Source of the DNA: JAZRUF01 sp045636205
GTDB taxonomy: Bacteria > Bacillota > Clostridia > Oscillospirales > JAAYXM01
DNA length: 35,824 nucleotides
Reading direction: 5' to 3'
Assembly (NCBI GenBank): GCA_045636205.1
Contig: JAZTXE010000047.1
Coordinates: forward strand, 1 to 35,824
Made by a program: the position numbers and the translations under genes. Shown here piece after piece: positions 31,301-35,824 of the stretch (within the stretch, counting starts at the first letter, position 1; the number at the start of each line of letters is the position of its first letter). The notes below the pieces were generated by a model. The model saw only the letters and a list, made by a program, of their open reading frames with translations. It did not search any database and was not told the origin of the DNA.

Positions 31301-33361
31301 GTGAATGAGAAACTGATGCGCAGTATACAATTTTTAAAGGGTGTGGGTGAAAAGCGCGCGAAGCTTTTTGAAAAGCTTGATATATATACGGTGTTTGACC
31401 TTATCACATACTACCCGCGCGATTATGAGGACAGAAGCCTTATAAAGGAAATTGGAGAGACGGTTCTTGATGAGACCGTGTGCATAAAAGCCACGGTTGC
31501 GTCACCGGTCCTATCGCGTCGGATAAGAAAAGGGCTTGAGATTGCAAGGATTAAGGTGGCGGACAGCTCAGGAGTCATGACGCTTGTTTTCTTTAATCAA
31601 AAGTATCTGCGCGATAGCTTAAAAGAGGGAGAAACATATATATTCTATGGGAAGATTGGCGGGAATCTGCTCGGGCGCGAGATGCACAATCCGACGTTTG
31701 AGCTTGCGGAAGCCTATGGTTCTAAGACCGGAAGGATAGTTCCCATATATCCGCTGACTGCGGGTATAACGCAGAACATAATGGCAAAATGCGCACAAAA
31801 CGCAATCGGTGAGTACAGTGAAGAGCTTTCCGACCCGCTTGATGAGAAGATGCGGGAGCGCTATAAGCTCTGCCACGCGCGGTTTGCGCTTGAGAATATA
31901 CATAACCCTAAGGATTTTGAGAGCCTTGCGATAGCAAAGCGGCGGCTTACGTTTGAGGAGCTTTTTGTCTTCTCGGCCGGGCTTATGATGCTCAAAGGTC
32001 GGCGCGTGGAGGTAAACGGCTGTAAGTTTGATAATGTGGATATATCCGAGTTTCTCAACAAGCTTCCGTTTGCGCTCACCGGTGCCCAGCTTCGCGCGGC
32101 GCGGGAGACTATCGGCGATATGTGCAAGGATGCGCCGATGAACCGACTGGTTCAGGGTGACGTGGGCTCAGGTAAAACCGTGGTTGCCGCGATTTCGGCA
32201 TATGTTGCGTGGAAGAGCAAATACCAGAGCGCGGTTATGGTGCCGACGGAGATTCTTGCAGAGCAGCATTTTAAGAGCTTTACCGAGCTTTTTTCAGGGT
32301 TTGGAGTAAATATTGAGCTGCTTTGCGGGAGCATGACCGCGGCGACTAAGCGCGATATAAAAAGGCGGCTTGGTCAGGGTGAGATTGATATAGTAATCGG
32401 CACTCACGCACTGCTTACCGAGGACGTGGAATTTTCGCGTTTGGGTTTGGTTGTTACGGATGAGCAGCACCGCTTTGGAGTACGTCAGCGCTCTGCACTT
32501 CTTACCAAGGGTGAGAATCCAAATCTTCTTGTTATGTCCGCAACGCCTATTCCGCGAACCCTTGCGCTTATACTCTACGGTGATTTGGAGCTTAGCGTGA
32601 TAGATGAGTTGCCTCCCGGCAGACAGCCGGTGGACACGTTTGCAGTCGGTGAGGCAAAGCGCGCCGGTGCGTATGAGTTTGTAAGAAAAGAGCTTCAGGC
32701 GGGGCGGCAAGCGTATATTGTTTGCCCGCTTGTTGAGGAAAATGAGGAATTAGAGCTTAAGTCAGTCGAGGAATTTGCGGAAAACATAAAGCGCGGTGCG
32801 CTGCGCGGGTACAAAGTTGAAATCCTGCACGGTAAGATGAAAGCCAAGGACAAGGAAGCGATTATGCGCGAGTTTGCCGAGGGGCGGGTACACGCGCTTG
32901 TTTCCACCACGGTTATTGAGGTGGGGGTAAACGTGCCTAACGCGACGGTGATGATAGTAGAAAACGCGGAGAGGTTCGGACTTTCGCAGTTGCACCAGCT
33001 TCGCGGACGAGTCGGGCGCGGGAGAGATAAGTCGTATTGCATACTGTTTTCAGATGCGTCAAACAAGCTATCGCGCGAGAGGCTTGCCGTGCTTTGCAAG
33101 ACAAACGACGGGTTTAAGATATCCGAAGAGGATTTGCGCCTGCGCGGACCGGGTGACTTTTTCGGCACGCGGCAGCACGGTGTTCCCGCGCTCAAGATTG
33201 CGGATTTGGCGCTCAATTCCAAGGCACTCAAGGTTGCACAGGATGAGGCAAAGGCACTTATTGAAGATGACCCGATGCTCCAAAAGCCTGAAAACAAGGA
33301 GCTTTTGGAGCGAATACGTATCTTATTTAAAAAGGAAGAATTCGGGGATATATTCAATTAA
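31301..33361 (+). CDS. recG: ATP-dependent DNA helicase RecG
   Basis: 686 residues, GTG start at 31301 behind GAGGGTG. N-terminal wedge with OB fold (about 1-160, YYPRDYEDRS), helicase domain with Walker A GDVGSGKT (286-293), DEQH box (387-390), ATPIPRTL, then HGKMKAKDKE, STTVIEVGVNVPNA and QLRGRVGRG, plus the TRG-like end GDFFGTRQHG. RecG remodels stalled forks and Holliday junctions. Distal gene of the yloU-fakA-recG operon. Confidence 0.97.
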   Translation: MNEKLMRSIQFLKGVGEKRAKLFEKLDIYTVFDLITYYPRDYEDRSLIKEIGETVLDETVCIKATVASPVLSRRIRKGLEIARIKVADSSGVMTLVFFNQKYLRDSLKEGETYIFYGKIGGNLLGREMHNPTFELAEAYGSKTGRIVPIYPLTAGITQNIMAKCAQNAIGEYSEELSDPLDEKMRERYKLCHARFALENIHNPKDFESLAIAKRRLTFEELFVFSAGLMMLKGRRVEVNGCKFDNVDISEFLNKLPFALTGAQLRAARETIGDMCKDAPMNRLVQGDVGSGKTVVAAISAYVAWKSKYQSAVMVPTEILAEQHFKSFTELFSGFGVNIELLCGSMTAATKRDIKRRLGQGEIDIVIGTHALLTEDVEFSRLGLVVTDEQHRFGVRQRSALLTKGENPNLLVMSATPIPRTLALILYGDLELSVIDELPPGRQPVDTFAVGEAKRAGAYEFVRKELQAGRQAYIVCPLVEENEELELKSVEEFAENIKRGALRGYKVEILHGKMKAKDKEAIMREFAEGRVHALVSTTVIEVGVNVPNATVMIVENAERFGLSQLHQLRGRVGRGRDKSYCILFSDASNKLSRERLAVLCKTNDGFKISEEDLRLRGPGDFFGTRQHGVPALKIADLALNSKALKVAQDEAKALIEDDPMLQKPENKELLERIRILFKKEEFGDIFN

Positions 33362-33362
33362 A

Positions 33363-33395
33363 AAAACGCACGTCGGAATTTCCGATGTGCGTTTT
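33363..33395 (+). terminator. Bidirectional terminator between recG and ahcY
   Basis: AAAACGCACGTCGGA (33363-33377) pairs with TCCGATGTGCGTTTT (33381-33395), one wobble, ATT loop. Confidence 0.92.
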
Positions 33396-33404
33396 AAAGT
33401 TTAA

Positions 33405-34643
33405 TTACCAGGATTTTAAGTATTTTGCCTGTGCGTCGGAGAGGGTATCAATCTCAATACCTGCGGCGGCGAGTTTTAGGCGCGCGACGCGCTCGTCAAT
33501 CTCCTGCGGGACCGGATACACGCCTGCTTCAAGGCCTTTACCGTTTTGCGCCAGATGGACGACCGAGAGCGCCTGAACGCCGAAGCTTAAATCCATAATC
33601 TCTGCCGGATGACCGTTTCCGGCGGCTAAGTTTACAAGCCTGCCTTCGCCGAGCAAGTTTAAGATTCTGCCGTCAGCCATGCGATAACCGCGGATGTTCG
33701 GCTTGCGGTCAAAGACCTCGACTGCCAGGGCATCTAAATCGTCCTTATTAATCTCAACATCGAAGTGACCTGAGTTTGCAAGAAGGACTCCGTCCTTCAT
33801 AACCTCTAAGTGGTGGCGGGTGATAATGTCACGGCAGCCGGTGACGGTTATGAAAATATCGCCTATACGTGCGGCTTCGTCCATAGTCATTACGCGGTAG
33901 CCGTCAGCATACGCGCCGAGTGCGCGGAACGGGTCGGTTTCACAGATTATCACGTTTCCGCCAAGCCCGCGTGCGCGAAGTGCAACGCCCTTGCCGCAGT
34001 CACCAAAGCCGGCGACGACTACGTTTTTGCCCGCGACTAAATGGTTTGTCGTATGCATGATAGCGTCCCACGAGGACTGGCCGGTGCCGTGGTGATTGTC
34101 AAAAAGATGCTTGCAGTTGGCATCGTTTACCGCGAGCATGGGGAAGTTTAATTCGCCCGCGTTTGCACGCGCGTGCAGGCGGTGGACACCGGTTGTGGTT
34201 TCCTCACAGCCGCCGATTAAGTTCTTTGCATACTCAGGGCATGTGGAGTGGAGAAGGTTTACGAAATCCCCGCCGTCGTCGATAATAACGTCCGGACAAA
34301 TGCTGAGCGTTTGCGTCAGGTGGCTTGTATACTCCTCTTCATTTGCGCCGTGCCATGCGAAAACCTCAAAGCCGCGAGCGGCGAGCGCGGCGGCGACATC
34401 ATCCTGCGTGGAGAGCGGGTTACAGCCGGTCACCGACACCTCGGCACCTGCGGTCTTTAAAAGCAGTGCCAAATTCGCGGTTTTTGCCTCTAAGTGGATG
34501 GACATTGCGACTTCCTTTCCCGCGAGCGGGCGGGTTTTGGAAAACTCCGCCTCGAGTGCGGAGAGTACGGGCATGCAGCTTCGCACCCAGTCAATCTTAT
34601 CCTGACCGGACGGTGCGAGGTTTATATCTCTTATCTGGCTCAT
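33405..34643 (-). CDS. ahcY: S-adenosylhomocysteine hydrolase
   Basis: 412 residues from the ATG ending at 34643, 8 nt after AAAGGAG; the in-frame ATG six codons upstream lies before that site. SIHLEAKTANL, then GCEETTTGVHRL, NDANCKHLFDN(H)HGTGQS and Rossmann loop VAGFGDCGKG are the SAHH signatures. The short form ending YLKSW is like thermophile/archaeal SAHH, lacking the Lys-x-x-x-Tyr tail of the eukaryotic type. It cleaves SAH to adenosine and homocysteine. Many Firmicutes use Pfs/LuxS instead, so its presence is notable. Own promoter at 34684-34712. Confidence 0.95.
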   Translation of the reverse strand: MSQIRDINLAPSGQDKIDWVRSCMPVLSALEAEFSKTRPLAGKEVAMSIHLEAKTANLALLLKTAGAEVSVTGCNPLSTQDDVAAALAARGFEVFAWHGANEEEYTSHLTQTLSICPDVIIDDGGDFVNLLHSTCPEYAKNLIGGCEETTTGVHRLHARANAGELNFPMLAVNDANCKHLFDNHHGTGQSSWDAIMHTTNHLVAGKNVVVAGFGDCGKGVALRARGLGGNVIICETDPFRALGAYADGYRVMTMDEAARIGDIFITVTGCRDIITRHHLEVMKDGVLLANSGHFDVEINKDDLDALAVEVFDRKPNIRGYRMADGRILNLLGEGRLVNLAAGNGHPAEIMDLSFGVQALSVVHLAQNGKGLEAGVYPVPQEIDERVARLKLAAAGIEIDTLSDAQAKYLKSW

Positions 34644-34683
34644 ATTGTGAGCTCCTTTCATGTTTTCTTAAGGTACAAGCTAT

Positions 34684-34712
34684 ATTTTAGCGCAAAAGGG
34701 CGAGAAATTCAA
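34684..34712 (-). promoter_or_regulatory. Sigma-A promoter for ahcY
   Basis: Minus strand TTGAAT (34707-34712), 17-nt spacer, TAAAAT (34684-34689), about 40 nt before the ATG. Confidence 0.8.
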
Positions 34713-34745
34713 GAATTAAAAATGTGCGGAAAATAGTTTTATTTA

Positions 34746-34774
34746 TTGCACGCAGGTACGCTTTGTGATATACT
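34746..34774 (+). promoter_or_regulatory. Sigma-A promoter for dppA
   Basis: TTGCAC (34746-34751), 17-nt spacer with TGA extension, TATACT (34769-34774). Confidence 0.83.
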
Positions 34775-34808
34775 CATGGTGAAATTTTGCCTCGGGAGGT
34801 ATGAGTGC

Positions 34809-35651
34809 ATGAGAATAGCTATTATGACGGATTTGGAAGGCGTTGCGGGAGTAAGAAACTTTGATGATTGGTGCAACCCTGACAGCAGATATTACGAGAC
34901 CGGAAAAAGATTTCTGACCCAAGAAGTAAACGCGGCGATACGCGGGTTTTGCGATGCGGGTGCCACCGAGATAGTAGTAATTGACGGCCACGGTCACGGC
35001 GCGATAGATATTGAGTTTCTCGACGAGCGAGCAGAGCTTTCCCGCGGATGGGGTGTATACCATCAGTTTGGACTCAACGATAATTTTGATGCGATGGCAT
35101 TTGTCGGGCAGCATGCCAAGGCGGGAACCGTTAAATCGCACCTGACGCATACCGGAATGCCCGATACCTACGACCTTCATATAAACGGAATTTCCGTGGG
35201 TGAGTATGGAGAGTGCACGATGATAGGCGGGTTTTACGGCACACCGGTTATCTTCGCATCAGGAGAGCGCGCACTGTGCGAGGAAGCCAAGGCGCTCACA
35301 CCGTGGGTGCACACTGCCGAGACCAAGTACGGAGTAACACTCGACAATGGCGCGCACTGTGATGACGGCGAGTACTGGGTGCATAATTTAGGCGCGGTAC
35401 ATGTGCATCCGAATGTGGCACGCGCACGCATATATGAAGCTGCAAAGGCAGCGCTTGAGGATATGAAGAACAATCCGGACAAATTCAAGCCGTTTTGCCC
35501 GGAAGCACCGTTTGTGCGCGAGCATTGGATAAGAAAAATCGGCAATGCGCGCCCATTTAAGTTAGTGCAGCGGCATGACACGGATTTGGTTGCGCTCTAT
35601 TCTGAGCCTGAGGAGAGATACCCAGAGGGGACGTACGAGCTCCCGTATTGA
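34809..35651 (+). CDS. dppA: M55 family D-aminopeptidase (DppA-like)
   Basis: 280 residues from ATG 34809, 8 nt after GGGAGGT and downstream of the promoter at 34746-34774; upstream in-frame ATGs overlap that promoter and are rejected. Zinc ligands: D8 and E10 (MTDLEGVAG), H61 (IDGHGHG), H102 (VGQHAKAG) and E132 (SVGEYGE). DppA cleaves N-terminal D-amino acids from short peptides such as D-Ala-D-Ala and is a self-compartmented decamer in Bacillus. No dipeptide transporter (dppBCDE) is adjacent. Single gene with terminator. Confidence 0.94.
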   Translation: MRIAIMTDLEGVAGVRNFDDWCNPDSRYYETGKRFLTQEVNAAIRGFCDAGATEIVVIDGHGHGAIDIEFLDERAELSRGWGVYHQFGLNDNFDAMAFVGQHAKAGTVKSHLTHTGMPDTYDLHINGISVGEYGECTMIGGFYGTPVIFASGERALCEEAKALTPWVHTAETKYGVTLDNGAHCDDGEYWVHNLGAVHVHPNVARARIYEAAKAALEDMKNNPDKFKPFCPEAPFVREHWIRKIGNARPFKLVQRHDTDLVALYSEPEERYPEGTYELPY

Positions 35652-35669
35652 TACAATTTAATATAAAAG

Positions 35670-35697
35670 CCTGATTTCCGAGGAAATCAGGATTTTT
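35670..35697 (+). terminator. Terminator of dppA
   Basis: CCTGATTTCC (35670-35679) pairs with GGAAATCAGG (35682-35691), followed by ATTTTTGTTTTTG. Confidence 0.9.
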
Positions 35698-35704
35698 GTT
35701 TTTG

Positions 35705-35824
35705 TTATTGCGGTTTATCGTTAATATTGAGAAGGCGGACGACAATCGGGCTCAATACGATGTTACTGATAAGCTCGGCGATGAAATTTATGCCGACCAA
35801 GCCAAAAATCACAAAGAGCAGAAG
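35705..35824 (-). CDS. Integral membrane protein, C-terminal end (partial), ECF-transporter S-component-like
   Basis: On the minus strand the window ends inside an open frame whose last 39 residues read LLLFVIFGLVGINFIAELIS followed by NIVLSPIVVRLLNINDKPQ and stop (35705-35707). One clear membrane helix and a basic/polar tail are visible. The VGINFIAELISNIVLSPIVVRL type of final helix is common in the S components of ECF vitamin transporters, but with 39 residues this is a guess. It converges on dppA. Confidence 0.55.
   Translation of the reverse strand, partial: LLLFVIFGLVGINFIAELISNIVLSPIVVRLLNINDKPQ

Noticed and set aside
32695..33357. 220-codon open frame on minus inside recG
   Set aside because: Serine- and arginine-rich shadow of the helicase gene; recG motifs continue through it on plus.
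34746..34808. Upstream ATG for DppA
   Set aside because: It lies on the promoter -35 and before the GGGAGGT site; the family start MRIAIMTDLEG is at 34809.

Overview
The window looks like a chromosomal segment of a spore-forming, low-to-middle GC member of the Bacillota, most likely class Clostridia. The evidence is the gene set (rny-ymdB, yloU-fakA-recG, clpC, a Firmicutes-type LexA box, DppA, an SLH-anchored surface protein), strong AGGAGG ribosome sites, sigma-A promoters that often carry a TGN extension of the -10, and a SpoIIQ-like peptidase behind a good sigma-F type promoter. Genus or species cannot be assigned from the sequence alone. No CRISPR array, phage or intact insertion sequence was seen.

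Layout. 1-906 is the end of an rRNA operon in the order 23S (3' end), tRNA-Lys, tRNA-Glu, 5S, terminator. 961-5640 holds pnuC, a divergent catabolic-looking cluster (tandem-domain amidohydrolase and a TIM-barrel isomerase on minus, a second isomerase on plus) and a decayed GNAT gene. 5705-10172 has ychF, a SpoIIQ-like M23 peptidase, an SDR dehydrogenase and a right-handed beta-helix protein without a signal peptide. 10307-15378 is a likely four-gene run: secreted NAGPA-SLH protein, Xaa-Pro peptidase, mnmA, cysE.

15379-15696 is a gene-free stretch with terminators, a promoter, a ~100-nt nested inverted repeat and a second terminator just before the ribosome site of a SLOG-family gene. It looks like an attenuated leader. 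clpC follows on minus; a 16-bp perfect palindrome separates it from a divergent small 2[4Fe-4S] ferredoxin. 19093-22215 has a TrmN6-like methyltransferase, lexA with three SOS-like boxes, and a compact operon of DUF1653, YgjP-type metallopeptidase, YqxD/YaiI and a DNA-deoxyinosine glycosylase.

22328-28362 begins with a near-consensus promoter and a ~260-nt structured leader that can hide the ribosome site of rny (RNase Y), followed by ymdB and the SbcD/SMC-like pair yhaO-yhaN. Then come an unknown membrane-anchored protein, yloU-fakA-recG (an order known in Firmicutes), ahcY on minus, dppA on plus, and the C-terminal end of a membrane protein running off the window.

The best candidates for something undescribed are the SLOG leader (15490-15696), the rny leader (22363-22620) and the amidohydrolase with one degenerate and one intact catalytic domain (2622-4214).
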